Assembly (NCBI RefSeq): GCF_002104475.1
Contig: NZ_NBOF01000005.1
Coordinates: forward strand, 124,001 to 188,000
Length of the DNA stretch: 64,000 bases
Reading direction: 5' to 3'
From: Cognaticolwellia mytili
GTDB taxonomy: Bacteria > Pseudomonadota > Gammaproteobacteria > Enterobacterales > Alteromonadaceae
Shown here: positions 1-9,267 of the stretch, piece after piece
Layout: every line of letters starts with the position of its first letter
Numbering within the stretch: position 1 is the stretch's first letter
The notes under the pieces: generated by a model
Seen by the model: only the letters and a program-made list of their open reading frames with translations
What the model was told of the DNA's origin: nothing
Database searches by the model: none
Program-made: the position numbers and the translations under genes

Positions 1-2402
1 AAGACTTAGAAGCTATTCCATTAGGCATGAATGCGAAAGGCGTACCACTGCAATTAAAAGACGTTGCTGATATTAATTTAGGTCCACAAATGCGTCGTGG
101 CATCGTTGAACTTAATGGCGAAGGTGAAACTGTTGGTGGTGTCGTGGTTATGCGTTTTGGCGCTAATGCCCAACAAACCATTAATGGCGTAAAAGAAAAG
201 TTGAAGAGTTTACAACAAGGTTTACCCGACGGTGTAGAAGTTGTTACCGTGTACGATCGTTCAGGCCTAATTGAGCGTGCGGTTGATAACTTATGGTCAA
301 AGTTGATTGAAGAATTAGCAGTAGTGGCTATTGTTTGTGTAGTTTTTCTCTTTCATATTCGCTCTTCCATTGTTGCCGTGATTAGCTTGCCACTAGGTAT
401 TCTGGTTTCCTTTATCATCATGTATTTTCAAGGTATTAATGCCAACATTATGTCGCTGGGTGGTATTGCGATTGCAATTGGTGCGATGACCGATGGCGCT
501 ATCGTAATGATAGAAAATATGCATAAGCATATGGAGAAAACCCCCCTTACTGAGCAGAACCGATGGCAAATTGTCGCTAAATCAGCCTCTGAAGTTGGCC
601 CAGCATTGTTTTTTAGTTTACTCATTATCACGGTAAGCTTTATGCCAGTATTTATTTTAGAAGCACAAGAAGGCCGAATGTTCAGCCCACTTGCCTACAC
701 TAAAACTTATGCTATGGCAGCATCAGCAGGTTTAGCCATTACCTTAGTGCCAGTATTAATGGGTTATTTTATTCGCGGCAAAATTATTTCTGAGCGCAAA
801 AACCCAGTCAACCGCGCGTTAATCGCCGCTTATATGCCGTTATTAAAAACCGTATTACGCTTTCCTAAAAGTACCTTGCTCGCAGCACTAGTTGTGACCT
901 TAATTGGCTTTTCACCAATCGATAAAATTGGCAGTGAATTTATTCCACCGCTTGATGAAGGTGACTTAATGTATATGCCAACCACCTACCCGGGTATTTC
1001 AGTGGGTAAAGCGCGGGAAATTTTACAGCAAACCGATAAACTTATCCGCACCATTCCAGAAGTGAAAACCGTATTTGGCAAGGTGGGACGCGCTGAAACG
1101 GCAACAGATCCTGCGCCACTCACCATGATTGAAACTTTCATTCAATTTAAACCAGAAGCGCAATGGCGAGCAGGTGTAACCAAAGATACTATTCGCAAAG
1201 AATTAGATGCTATTGTTCGTTTTCCTGGTTTAACTAATGCTTGGGTCATGCCAATAAAAACTCGTATCGATATGCTAGCAACGGGCATTAAAACTCCTGT
1301 CGGCATAAAAATCGCGGGTAGTGATTTAGAAGTCATTCAAAATATTGGCTTAGATATAGAAAACATCCTTAAGGATCAACCGGGAACGGCGTCTGTTTAC
1401 TCCGAACGCGTGGCAGGTGGGCGCTATATCAAGGTAGATATCAACCGTAATAAAGCCGCACGTTACGGTTTAAACATTGCCGATGTTCAACAAGTGGTAG
1501 CTACGGCCATTGGCGGTATGAATGTGACTCAAACTGTTGAAGGTTTAGAACGTTATCCCGTTAACTTACGCTACCCACAAGACTACCGAGACTCACCTGA
1601 GCAACTAAAATTACTGCCAATTGTTACGCCAGCGGGACAACGTATTTCGCTAGCAGATGTGGCCGATGTTTATGTTGAAGATGGGCCGCCAAGCATCAAA
1701 AGCGAAAATGCTCGTATAAACGGCTGGAGCTTAATCGATATCGAAAATATTGATGTTGGCACTTATGTCGAACAAGCAAAAGAGCGCTTAGCACAAGAAT
1801 TAGTATTACCCGCAGGTTACTCAATTACCTGGGCAGGACAGTACGAATATATGGAGCGTGCTAAAGCGAAGCTTATTTACGTATTGCCGCTGACCTTAGC
1901 GCTCATTATTATTCTGCTCTACCTGAACTTTCGCAATTTTGTTGAAGTCGCGATTATTATTGCCACGCTACCCTTAGCCATGATTGGCGGTATTTGGTTA
2001 ATGTATCTTGAAGGTTTTAACTTTTCGGTGGCAGTTGGCGTTGGCTTTATTGCCTTAGCAGGGGTCGCCGTCGAAATTGGCGTCATCATGTTGGTGTATT
2101 TAAACCAAGCTTTTAAAGAAACTATTGAGCAACATCAAACTAACAATATTCCTTTTACTATTAAGGAATTAACTCATGCTATTCTACAAGGCGCGGGCAT
2201 GCGTGTGCGGCCTGTAATGATGACGGTAGCCACTGTTATTATTGGATTATTGCCGATATTATATGGCACAGGAACCGGTTCAGAAGTGATGAGTAGAATT
2301 GCAGCCCCGATGGTAGGCGGTATGGTTAGCGCAATTTTATTGACATTACTTGTGCTACCCGCTGTTTATCTTCTGTGGAGAAAGTCACAATTAAAACTGT
2401 AA
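1..2402 (+). CDS. cusA: Cu(I)/Ag(I) efflux RND pump CusA, 3' part (5' end outside window)
   Basis: Inner-membrane proton-driven RND pump of the heavy-metal (HME) family that exports Cu(I)/Ag(I) with CusB and CusC. The reading frame is already open at base 3, so roughly the last 800 residues are present and the start lies upstream. The three methionines that bind metal in E. coli CusA (M573, M623, M672) all have counterparts: LMYMP (codon 975-977), PLTMIET (1125-1127) and RIDMLATG (1272-1274). The TM4 proton-relay segment AIAIGAMTDGAIVMIEN is present, as are the late helices around GGIWLMYLEGF and GVGFIALAGVAVEIG. It ends 28 bp inside the next gene, so the PepSY genes are probably cotranscribed. 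Substrate assignment rests on the Met triad; cusB and cusC would be expected upstream. Confidence 0.93.
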   Translation, partial: DLEAIPLGMNAKGVPLQLKDVADINLGPQMRRGIVELNGEGETVGGVVVMRFGANAQQTINGVKEKLKSLQQGLPDGVEVVTVYDRSGLIERAVDNLWSKLIEELAVVAIVCVVFLFHIRSSIVAVISLPLGILVSFIIMYFQGINANIMSLGGIAIAIGAMTDGAIVMIENMHKHMEKTPLTEQNRWQIVAKSASEVGPALFFSLLIITVSFMPVFILEAQEGRMFSPLAYTKTYAMAASAGLAITLVPVLMGYFIRGKIISERKNPVNRALIAAYMPLLKTVLRFPKSTLLAALVVTLIGFSPIDKIGSEFIPPLDEGDLMYMPTTYPGISVGKAREILQQTDKLIRTIPEVKTVFGKVGRAETATDPAPLTMIETFIQFKPEAQWRAGVTKDTIRKELDAIVRFPGLTNAWVMPIKTRIDMLATGIKTPVGIKIAGSDLEVIQNIGLDIENILKDQPGTASVYSERVAGGRYIKVDINRNKAARYGLNIADVQQVVATAIGGMNVTQTVEGLERYPVNLRYPQDYRDSPEQLKLLPIVTPAGQRISLADVADVYVEDGPPSIKSENARINGWSLIDIENIDVGTYVEQAKERLAQELVLPAGYSITWAGQYEYMERAKAKLIYVLPLTLALIIILLYLNFRNFVEVAIIIATLPLAMIGGIWLMYLEGFNFSVAVGVGFIALAGVAVEIGVIMLVYLNQAFKETIEQHQTNNIPFTIKELTHAILQGAGMRVRPVMMTVATVIIGLLPILYGTGTGSEVMSRIAAPMVGGMVSAILLTLLVLPAVYLLWRKSQLKL

Positions 2403-3178
2403 GAAAGCCGCAAAAACTATTTAAAATCAGCCATAAAGTGCATAAATGGCTGATGTTATTTATTGGTATGCAATTTGTTATTTGGTCTGTTACCGGTGCT
2501 TATATGGTCTTTTTCGATATTGACTATATTCACGGTGACAGCCTGATCGTCAATCATCAAACAAAAATACAGCCCGAAAAATTAACTTATCCAACACAAA
2601 CGCTTTTTCAGCAATATCCACAGGCTGAAAACTTAAGCGTTGGCATGTTAATCAACCGCGAAGTTTATCGTTTTAATATTGATAAACAAAAATTTATGCT
2701 TGATGCCACTAACGGACAGCAACTATCACCAATAACCGAAAGCTCAGCACTAGCCGTAGCAAAACATTTCTATTCTGGCGATGGCGAAGTGATTAACGCG
2801 AGGTTAATCACCGAAAACCCACCTTTTGAATTAAGCTCAAGGCATTTGCCAGCTTGGCGCATTAACTTCGACAACTTTGGCTCACCTGCGTTATACATAT
2901 CTGCTAATAGCGGCAAAGTAGTGACTAAACGTCATGAATTTTGGCGACTGTTTGACTGGATGTTTCGCTTTCATGTCATGGACTATGACGATGGCGAAAA
3001 CGTTAGCAATTGGTTTTTATTTATAATCGCATTATTGGCACAATTCGCAGTATTAAGTGGTTTAGTGCTAACTTACTTTAAAGTAATAAAACCAGCATTT
3101 ACCAACAATAAAAAGCGCGGTAACAGTGCAACTTTTAATGGGCAAGATAAGCCATTAAATAACGGTGGTGAATCATGA
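2375..3178 (+). CDS. PepSY-associated membrane protein, first of a pair
   Basis: A 267-residue PepSY_TM-type inner-membrane protein. An N-terminal helix follows the typical opening HKVHKWLMLFIGMQFVIWS, then come a periplasmic PepSY-like region (about residues 60-200) and a second helix near 215-240. It ends in a polar tail. The start is GTG at 2375, inside the end of cusA, which implies translational coupling. Family members are found with iron reductases, siderophore receptors and metal pumps and are suspected to act in metal reduction or electron transfer; no enzymatic motif is visible here. The next gene encodes a shorter relative, and the two likely form a pair serving the copper efflux system. 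The function is inferred from context only. Confidence 0.75.
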   Translation: MEKVTIKTVRKPQKLFKISHKVHKWLMLFIGMQFVIWSVTGAYMVFFDIDYIHGDSLIVNHQTKIQPEKLTYPTQTLFQQYPQAENLSVGMLINREVYRFNIDKQKFMLDATNGQQLSPITESSALAVAKHFYSGDGEVINARLITENPPFELSSRHLPAWRINFDNFGSPALYISANSGKVVTKRHEFWRLFDWMFRFHVMDYDDGENVSNWFLFIIALLAQFAVLSGLVLTYFKVIKPAFTNNKKRGNSATFNGQDKPLNNGGES

Positions 3179-3903
3179 TGTTCTGGACCAAGAAAATACA
3201 TAAATGGGCATCTTTACTGATAGGTTTGCAGTTACTTATTTGGGTATTCAGCGGCTTAGTGTTCAATGTAATTGATCATAAAAAAGCCCGCGGCAACGCG
3301 TATCGTCAAGCACCAGCCGCCTCTGAACATAGAGTAGCGGAAAAAGATTTACTGCCTGTTGAATCAATCTTAAAAGCCTACCCTGATACCGTAGAACTGA
3401 CACAAACAAAACTGTTAGCAAAACCATATTACTTGCTGACACAACAGCAAGGCTTATACCGCCACTTTGCCAACCGTTATTTGTTGATCAATGCGGTAAC
3501 TGGAGAGCTAACTAAGGTTAGTGAACAACTGGCATCGAACATAGCAAAAGCAAGTTACAACGGTCCTGGCGAGATAACATCGATTGCTTTATTAACTGCA
3601 AACATAGCGGATTACCCAAAACAGAAAAATCCAACCTGGCGGATAAATTTCAGTGATGATTTAGAAACTAGTGTTTATGTCGAACAAGGCTCAGGGCGAT
3701 TAGTTGGGCACAGTAATAGCGATAAACGCTTTGCTGGCTTTTTCTTTATGCTGCACTTTATGGACTATGGCGATGAAGGTAGCTTTAACAACATTCAAAT
3801 TATGCTGTTTGCGTTTGTTACTTTGTGGTTGGCACTTTCCGGTGGAATATGGACTGTGCATATGGTGAGAAATGGTCGGTATCGACTCAAGGCTTCGCGA
3901 TAA
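3175..3903 (+). CDS. PepSY-associated membrane protein, second of a pair
   Basis: A 242-residue paralogue of the preceding protein. The N-terminal signature KIHKWASLLIGLQLLIWV mirrors the neighbour's, followed by a helix, a periplasmic PepSY-like stretch, the conserved FMLHFMDYGDEG segment (compare FRFHVMDYDDGE in the neighbour) and a C-terminal helix around residues 205-230. The start ATG overlaps the previous stop by 4 bp (ATGA), so the two are translationally coupled. This looks like a tandem duplication within a cusA-PepSY-PepSY operon. The role is unknown; a heterodimer in the inner membrane helping copper handling is an inference. Confidence 0.72.
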   Translation: MMFWTKKIHKWASLLIGLQLLIWVFSGLVFNVIDHKKARGNAYRQAPAASEHRVAEKDLLPVESILKAYPDTVELTQTKLLAKPYYLLTQQQGLYRHFANRYLLINAVTGELTKVSEQLASNIAKASYNGPGEITSIALLTANIADYPKQKNPTWRINFSDDLETSVYVEQGSGRLVGHSNSDKRFAGFFFMLHFMDYGDEGSFNNIQIMLFAFVTLWLALSGGIWTVHMVRNGRYRLKASR

Positions 3904-4032
3904 ATTCACTTCAATTTTATAAAAAAGCTTACTTGTAGTTACCCTCTTTTCGATATAAAAAATTGAACTATATGACTGTTCCATGATCGGCTCTTTCAAA
4001 CAAAAAATGACTCAACCATATAAGGAACAGGC

Positions 4033-4166
4033 ATGAGAAATTAGCCAACTCTTTTAATCTATGGCAAGCATCATTTAAAAATGCTAAAACACTAGGACTA
4101 CTAACCAAAGAGAATAAAATAGATAGTTATTCTTATATAAATCACTCTAGTTACTGTCGTTTATAA
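4033..4166 (+). pseudogene. Broken small ORF with intact ribosome site (about 44 aa if repaired)
   Basis: An AAGGAACAGGC ribosome site precedes ATG at 4033, but that frame stops after three codons. The adjacent frame, from 4035, is open to a TAA at 4164-4166 and gives a helical, lysine-rich peptide (KLANSFNLWQASFKNAK near its start). Adding one base directly after the ATG would join the two and give about 44 residues. No family is recognised. It lies 88 bp upstream of another frameshifted small ORF and upstream of the exporter genes. It could be a decayed gene, a sequence error or chance. Confidence 0.35.
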
Positions 4167-4253
4167 TATATTGACCTTGCAAAATCTTTTTGATAAGTTA
4201 ATGAGGCTGACAGCGGATGTATCACGCAACACAATATAATATAAGGATATTTT

Positions 4254-4425
4254 ATGAAAATTTCATCTGAAATCAAAAAACACATCTAAAATATTATTTT
4301 ATGCATTTAGTGCATCATTACTAGAGTTTTCATTTATTTCTGCAGCTAATGCATATGATATATCAAGGCAAACTGTTTGCCATGACGGTGTACGTGTAGT
4401 CGTAAAAGTTAGGTTTTTCTACTAA
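4254..4425 (+). pseudogene. Frameshifted small secreted peptide gene, candidate exporter substrate
   Basis: ATG at 4254 follows an AAGGA ribosome site at suitable spacing, but the frame ends after 11 codons (TAA 4287-4289). The +1 frame is open from the A6 run at 4275-4280 to TAA 4423-4425. Removing one A from the run gives a single 56-residue peptide: a basic N-terminus, a hydrophobic stretch (KILFYAFSASLLEF), an AANA signal-peptidase-like site, then a 23-residue tail YDISRQTVCHDGVRVVVKVR followed by FFY. The tail is basic, has one cysteine and ends in aromatics. It lies 54 bp upstream of a HlyD/ABC/FtsX export cassette. No family was recognised. It may be a true frameshift mutation or a homopolymer sequencing error. 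Confidence 0.5.
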
Positions 4426-4479
4426 TACTCCCTTCATTCCAACCCTATAATTACATAAAGTAAAATGCGGATGTTGTAA

Positions 4480-5718
4480 GTGCAAAAATACTTAATCGAA
4501 AAAAAAACATTTATCTCATACAAACTAGTTTCGGTCGTAATCAGTTTTATTATTTTTCTATTCTTCTATTTTTCTTGGCTTGATAAACAATTGCCGAGCC
4601 AATATCTAAATAAATATAATGTTGAGTCAAAAATACTTAAGCTCACTGTTAGTGGACTCGGAACAGTCGTACCACGAAATGAAATTATTATATCGGCACC
4701 TAATAAAGGGAAAGTTTCGGAATTACATGTAAGGCAAGGACAAGCTGTTAATAAAGGTCAAACCTTAGCAAAAATTAGTAATTATTCACTGGAGCAAGAT
4801 CTACAAAATGCAATATTTGAACATGAAGATCTCAAATCAAGTCTAGAGCAAAAAAAGAGTGATTTGCTTATTCAAGAAATACAATTAAATTCACAGTTAT
4901 CTCGTTTGAAGATGTCGGTTCAAAAGTTAAAATTAGAGCTAGATGCCAATAAAACATTAGTTGAAAACGGCATAATATCTAAAATTAAATTTAACCAAAC
5001 AGAAATGTCGTTTAAGCAATCAAGGCTCGAAGTAACGTCAAAAAAGAAACAGCTTACTCTTTATAAGCGTAACCGAAATTCTCAACTCTTGGCTTATAAA
5101 AAAAAAGTAACCTTACAAAAAAAGCGACTTCAGTATATCGAAGAACAAATAAAATCTTTAACGTTATCGGCTAAAAACACCAGTATAATTAAAGAAAGCA
5201 CACTAAGTTTGGGGCAAAATGTTACACAAGGTGAATTGCTTTTTACCATGTTCGAAAATAATGATCTTATCGTTAAAGTTCAAATTCCTCAGTATTCGTC
5301 AAATATAGTATCCGTGGGGCAAGTTGCTCAGATTAAGACCCCAAATGGAACATTAAAAGCTTCCGTTGAACACATAGATAAAATCACGAGAAATGGTGCT
5401 ATCAATGTTTTTTTAACTTTTGAAGCCAAATTACCAGACTGGATTAAAATCGACCAGTCAATTGAAGCAGTAATAACAACAGATACTGAAGAAAAAAAAT
5501 TATTTATTGCGAATTTACCGCTTAAGCAATTAAATAAAACACCGCATATTTATACCTTGCATAAAAACAATAAAATAATAAAAACAGCTGATCGATTAAT
5601 TCAAAATAATGGAATAATTTACATTGAATCAGAAGATATTCGTCAAGGAGATAGTATCTACTTATTACCTGATGAATTATCAGAAAACGATGAATACATA
5701 GTCCCTGAGGTAATCTAA
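4480..5718 (+). CDS. HlyD/MacA-type periplasmic adaptor of an ABC exporter
   Basis: A 412-residue membrane-fusion protein linking an inner-membrane ABC exporter to an outer-membrane channel. It has one N-terminal helix (about residues 13-31), a first lipoyl half-motif (PNKGKVSELHVRQGQAVNKG, about 84-103), a long coiled-coil hairpin (about 105-230), the returning lipoyl half (SLGQNVTQGELLFTM) and a beta-barrel/membrane-proximal C-terminus. The start is taken as GTG 4480 because an in-frame TAA lies immediately before it. The stop and the next ATG share one base (TAATG), so translation is coupled to the ATPase. In domain order it resembles MacA and the adaptors of peptide exporters such as those of the darobactin cluster; that comparison is from memory. 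Confidence 0.85.
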   Translation: MQKYLIEKKTFISYKLVSVVISFIIFLFFYFSWLDKQLPSQYLNKYNVESKILKLTVSGLGTVVPRNEIIISAPNKGKVSELHVRQGQAVNKGQTLAKISNYSLEQDLQNAIFEHEDLKSSLEQKKSDLLIQEIQLNSQLSRLKMSVQKLKLELDANKTLVENGIISKIKFNQTEMSFKQSRLEVTSKKKQLTLYKRNRNSQLLAYKKKVTLQKKRLQYIEEQIKSLTLSAKNTSIIKESTLSLGQNVTQGELLFTMFENNDLIVKVQIPQYSSNIVSVGQVAQIKTPNGTLKASVEHIDKITRNGAINVFLTFEAKLPDWIKIDQSIEAVITTDTEEKKLFIANLPLKQLNKTPHIYTLHKNNKIIKTADRLIQNNGIIYIESEDIRQGDSIYLLPDELSENDEYIVPEVI

Positions 5719-6413
5719 TGACATCAAGTCTTATGCAAATAAACAACTTAAATTATTGTTTTCCTAAAGCCGCTACAAACACGCTTAAAAATATTACTAT
5801 GTCCATTAATAAAGGTGAATATCTATCAATAGTAGGTACTTCTGGTAGTGGTAAAAGTACGCTACTTTCTATTTTAGGGCTGATCAATCAACCTTCTTCG
5901 GGTGAGTATTTAATTTTAGGTCGAAACACGACAAATTTAACAAATAAATCAATATCACTGATTAAAAATAATGAAATTGGTTTTATCTTTCAAAATTTCA
6001 ACTTACTCAATCAATTTTCAGTATATGACAATGTCGCATTACCATTAAGTTATAACCCTGCGATCAAAAGAAATGAATATAAAGAAAAAGTTATTTCTGC
6101 ACTCTCTTTAGTCAATATGAGCAATTTTCAAGATCGCATGCCAGGTCAACTTTCAGGAGGACAGCAACAACGAATAGCTATAGCAAGAGCTCTCGTTAAC
6201 TCTCCTTCAATAATTTTAGCTGATGAACCAACAGGTAATTTAGACTCAGAAAATAGTCGGCAGGTTTTTGAGTTGATAAAAAAGCTAAATAAAACAGGAA
6301 TTACTATTTGCCTGATCACCCACGACATAAATTATGCAGAACAAGCCGATACGGTTTTTGAAATGCAAGATGGTGAATTAACAGCTAAAAAAAACACATT
6401 GTCTGAGGTATAA
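5718..6413 (+). CDS. ABC transporter ATPase, LolD/MacB type
   Basis: A 231-residue nucleotide-binding subunit. It has Walker [10 protein letters not shown], a Q-loop around [11 protein letters not shown], the signature LSGGQQQR, Walker [13 protein letters not shown] and the switch His in LITHD. The NLD and DSEN residues after Walker B are characteristic of the LolD/MacB/FtsE group. It energises the double-FtsX permease that follows without a gap (TAA 6411-6413, ATG 6414). Together with the adaptor it forms a tripartite MacAB-like exporter for a small peptide, lipopeptide or drug; the substrate is not determined by sequence. Confidence 0.92.
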   Translation: MTSSLMQINNLNYCFPKAATNTLKNITMSINKGEYLSIVGTSGSGKSTLLSILGLINQPSSGEYLILGRNTTNLTNKSISLIKNNEIGFIFQNFNLLNQFSVYDNVALPLSYNPAIKRNEYKEKVISALSLVNMSNFQDRMPGQLSGGQQQRIAIARALVNSPSIILADEPTGNLDSENSRQVFELIKKLNKTGITICLITHDINYAEQADTVFEMQDGELTAKKNTLSEV

Positions 6414-8789
6414 ATGACGAGTAAGTTAACCTTAGACCTTATCATCACTTGGACTAAACAAACCTCCAAGAACTACCGGTTATTACTAATAGTGATGCTG
6501 TTAGCAATTCCTGTCAGTGTATTGCTTAATGTAAAAATGATTAGTAGCTCATACTTAACACCAACTTATACTGGTATTGAGAACTACTCATTAATAAACA
6601 ACCTTATTGCAAAAGAAGGTGATAAGAGTAGCGCTATAGATAATTACTTAGTTGATCCTATTATCGCCAAATGGCCCTCATTAAAAGTCATCTACGAAGA
6701 ATCAACAAGCTTAAAGCTTACTGGCCCAGAAAATAGTAATGTTATTAGCGTAAGTTTTTTTTCTGGCGGTTACTCAACCTTAGGTATTAATGCTTTCAAA
6801 GGCACGCTGAAAGCTTTGGAATTTCCAACTAATGGCTCAGATTTAGTCGCAGCCATTAGTTATAGTTACTGGCAAAGTAAATATAAAGGCAAAGAGGTGA
6901 TTAATACTATCTTACCTCTTAATGGAAAAGCAGTTAAAATAGTGGCGATAATGCCAGAAAATTTTACTGCTTTTAATAAGCAATACAAAACCGATGTTGT
7001 AATACCTTATTCTCAAAAGTTAACGTTAATCGAAAATACTAGTAATGATATAACGCCTAATACTTTTAGTTACTTGTTAGGAAGTAGCCAACACTTAGCA
7101 CATTTCTCACTTCATGCTAAAACGTATTTAAGCAATGAGTTATTGATCACTGATGATATAGATATAGTAATGAATAATGCTATTGGTATTAACAATTCAA
7201 AGTACCAAAAAATAAGTAAAAGAATTGATATTTTAGTCATAATCTTCAGTATATTATTAGTTTTTTGCTTTGTTTCATTTATTACGTTTTATGTTGGGGA
7301 GTATGCATCAAAAAGTAACGAACTTAGTATTAGAGGGCTTTGTGGTGCAAGCAAAAAACAATTGCTCTTTCAACGAGCAGTAGAAAACACCCTCCTAATC
7401 ATTCTTATTACTATCGTCTGCATTGCAATACTACCCATCGGTAAAATGATTGTTCACTCAATGCTACCGACAGTCAACTTTTCAGATGTTGATGTACCTA
7501 CTCTATCGTTTTTAAAACTTATTCTTTGTTTAACTTTATTAATCACTTTAATAATGGCGATAACATTCTTTATTCAAGAAACTTTCATTTCCAAAAATAT
7601 TGGTAGAGGAGAAAATATAACCTTGAGCCAAAAGCTTCAAAGCTACATTTTATTAAGCTTTTTACTTAGTGTTGCCATAGTATCTATTTTCATTAGTTTA
7701 GAACTATTATCGGCACAAAAAAAATTAAACGAAAATGACAATGGTTTCATCACAAATAATCGTTACATAGCGAGTTTTGAACTCCCTAAAACTGTTCAAA
7801 CACAAATTGCCAATAGCGACACAGGAAAACTACTCGTAAACAGGCTTGAAAACATACCGAATGTTCAATCTGCGGCCTTAACTTTAATGGCACCTTTTGC
7901 AAATTCATCAAGCTTTTTTCAATGGTATACCGTAGATGACCACCCAGTAGGATCAGGAATAAATAGTCAAACAGTTTCTGATCGAGTTTCACCTAACTAC
8001 TTCACAGCGATAGGGGCAACATTTGTTAAAGGGAAATCTTTTTCTTGGCAGAGTAGTAATTCTATTGTCGTTAATCACACACTTTGGCAAAGATACTTTA
8101 AGGGACTTGATCTCTATAATGCTAAACTCATCATGAAAACGCGAAATAAAAATGGCGTAATCAAAGAGCATCCCTTTCAAATTATTGGTGTTGTTAAAGA
8201 TATTTATATCGCAGGGCCCGATGTTCAGCCTAATGCAATTGTCTATGCCTTAACTAACTTTTTAGTTGGCGCAGAAGCAATTATCATACATTCAAGTAAT
8301 GATGAAAAGACGCTAAAGAATGCAGTAACAGCACAATTAAACACCTTAGATGTCTCTTTTAAAAAGCTAGAGTTGACCTCATTAGGGAGCCTCGTTGAAA
8401 TTGACAATCAGCCTAGAAATGCAATATTGCTAACAACGATAATAGCCACCTTAACGATTACCATATCCTCTATAATTTTCTGTTTAAGTACTGTTAATCA
8501 AATTGTTGAAAAAAGTGCTCGTGCATACGCTATAAACAAAATGCTAGGAGCCACCAATTTTAGAGTAATGACTTTTGAAGCTAGATTTCTTATGGCCATT
8601 TTCTTGCCAATAGTTTTTCTATCGATTTTTATACAGCTTTACTATGCTTTGCAAGCGAATTTCATTGCTGCAAATATCAATTTAACTACGCTAGTAAGTA
8701 TTACGATAACTGTTATTGCTTTTATATTGGCCGCTTTGTATATCAATATAAATAATAAATTGCATAATTCTTGGCATTACCTAACTTAA
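6414..8789 (+). CDS. ABC transporter permease with two FtsX/MacB-type halves
   Basis: A 791-residue permease with two repeats of the MacB layout. Each has one N-terminal helix (about residues 20-40 and 410-430), a large periplasmic domain (MacB_PCD-like) and three clustered helices (about 270-390 and 670-780). It therefore carries in one chain what MacB dimers make from two. The ATPase is a separate upstream gene, unlike fused MacB. This arrangement of adaptor, ATPase and about 800-residue double-FtsX permease is known from exporters of modified peptides and from uncharacterised MacAB-like systems. The gene is followed 15 bp later by a small secreted CPPC protein and is likely in the same operon. 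Confidence 0.85.
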   Translation: MTSKLTLDLIITWTKQTSKNYRLLLIVMLLAIPVSVLLNVKMISSSYLTPTYTGIENYSLINNLIAKEGDKSSAIDNYLVDPIIAKWPSLKVIYEESTSLKLTGPENSNVISVSFFSGGYSTLGINAFKGTLKALEFPTNGSDLVAAISYSYWQSKYKGKEVINTILPLNGKAVKIVAIMPENFTAFNKQYKTDVVIPYSQKLTLIENTSNDITPNTFSYLLGSSQHLAHFSLHAKTYLSNELLITDDIDIVMNNAIGINNSKYQKISKRIDILVIIFSILLVFCFVSFITFYVGEYASKSNELSIRGLCGASKKQLLFQRAVENTLLIILITIVCIAILPIGKMIVHSMLPTVNFSDVDVPTLSFLKLILCLTLLITLIMAITFFIQETFISKNIGRGENITLSQKLQSYILLSFLLSVAIVSIFISLELLSAQKKLNENDNGFITNNRYIASFELPKTVQTQIANSDTGKLLVNRLENIPNVQSAALTLMAPFANSSSFFQWYTVDDHPVGSGINSQTVSDRVSPNYFTAIGATFVKGKSFSWQSSNSIVVNHTLWQRYFKGLDLYNAKLIMKTRNKNGVIKEHPFQIIGVVKDIYIAGPDVQPNAIVYALTNFLVGAEAIIIHSSNDEKTLKNAVTAQLNTLDVSFKKLELTSLGSLVEIDNQPRNAILLTTIIATLTITISSIIFCLSTVNQIVEKSARAYAINKMLGATNFRVMTFEARFLMAIFLPIVFLSIFIQLYYALQANFIAANINLTTLVSITITVIAFILAALYININNKLHNSWHYLT

Positions 8790-8804
8790 AGGACTATACA
8801 TAAC

Positions 8805-9233
8805 ATGAAATATACACTTGGCTTATTCATGGCATTATTTTTCACAACAAGCGTTACAGCAAATACCATACACATTCCTGTAACCAAAGTCTGGGAATCA
8901 AAAGTTGAAGCTGCAATGCCACAAATATATATTTTTAATAATACTGGAAAGTTAATACATTTCAGTAGAAAGTACACACCATCACTAGTCAAAGCCTTTT
9001 CCAACAAAACTTCTGTTGATAATGCTGAGTCACTAGCCAATAATTTTTTAAGTTTAATTGAAAAAAAAATTGATTTCAGCCAATACGACTTCACATTTTT
9101 TTACATGCACGCAGATCGCAGCATGGGTGAGTGCCCACCATGTGATAAGCAAGAAAAAGTGATTAATACCTTAAAATCAAAATATAAGAAATTTAGAATA
9201 AATTATACAACCATCATGATGGATGATGCTTAG
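8805..9233 (+). CDS. Small secreted protein with a CPPC motif (thioredoxin-like?)
   Basis: A 142-residue protein with a clear signal peptide (MKYTLGLFMALFFTTSVTAN). The strand-like stretch PQIYIFNNTGKLIHF, a region with FTFFYMHAD, and the redox-type motif GECPPCDKQEKVI suggest a divergent thioredoxin fold, but the CPPC comes unusually late (about residues 108-111) and I cannot assign a family. It follows the permease by 15 bp and a strong hairpin terminator lies downstream, so it closes the exporter operon. A role in oxidising or protecting a cysteine-containing exported peptide is an attractive inference, because the broken upstream ORF encodes one cysteine in its mature part. Confidence 0.65.
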   Translation: MKYTLGLFMALFFTTSVTANTIHIPVTKVWESKVEAAMPQIYIFNNTGKLIHFSRKYTPSLVKAFSNKTSVDNAESLANNFLSLIEKKIDFSQYDFTFFYMHADRSMGECPPCDKQEKVINTLKSKYKKFRINYTTIMMDDA

Positions 9234-9267
9234 TTTAAAACCGATTTTCGCAGTTAACCTTGAGAAT

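Noticed and set aside
3700-3999. Minus-strand frame over the PepSY pair's end, about 99 codons
   Set aside because: Almost entirely antisense to the second PepSY gene, with no family and poor start; taken as a shadow.
4480-9233. Call as a macAB drug-efflux locus or as a darobactin cluster
   Set aside because: The ATPase is separate and the permease has two FtsX halves, unlike MacB; and no radical SAM enzyme is present, so neither specific name is justified.
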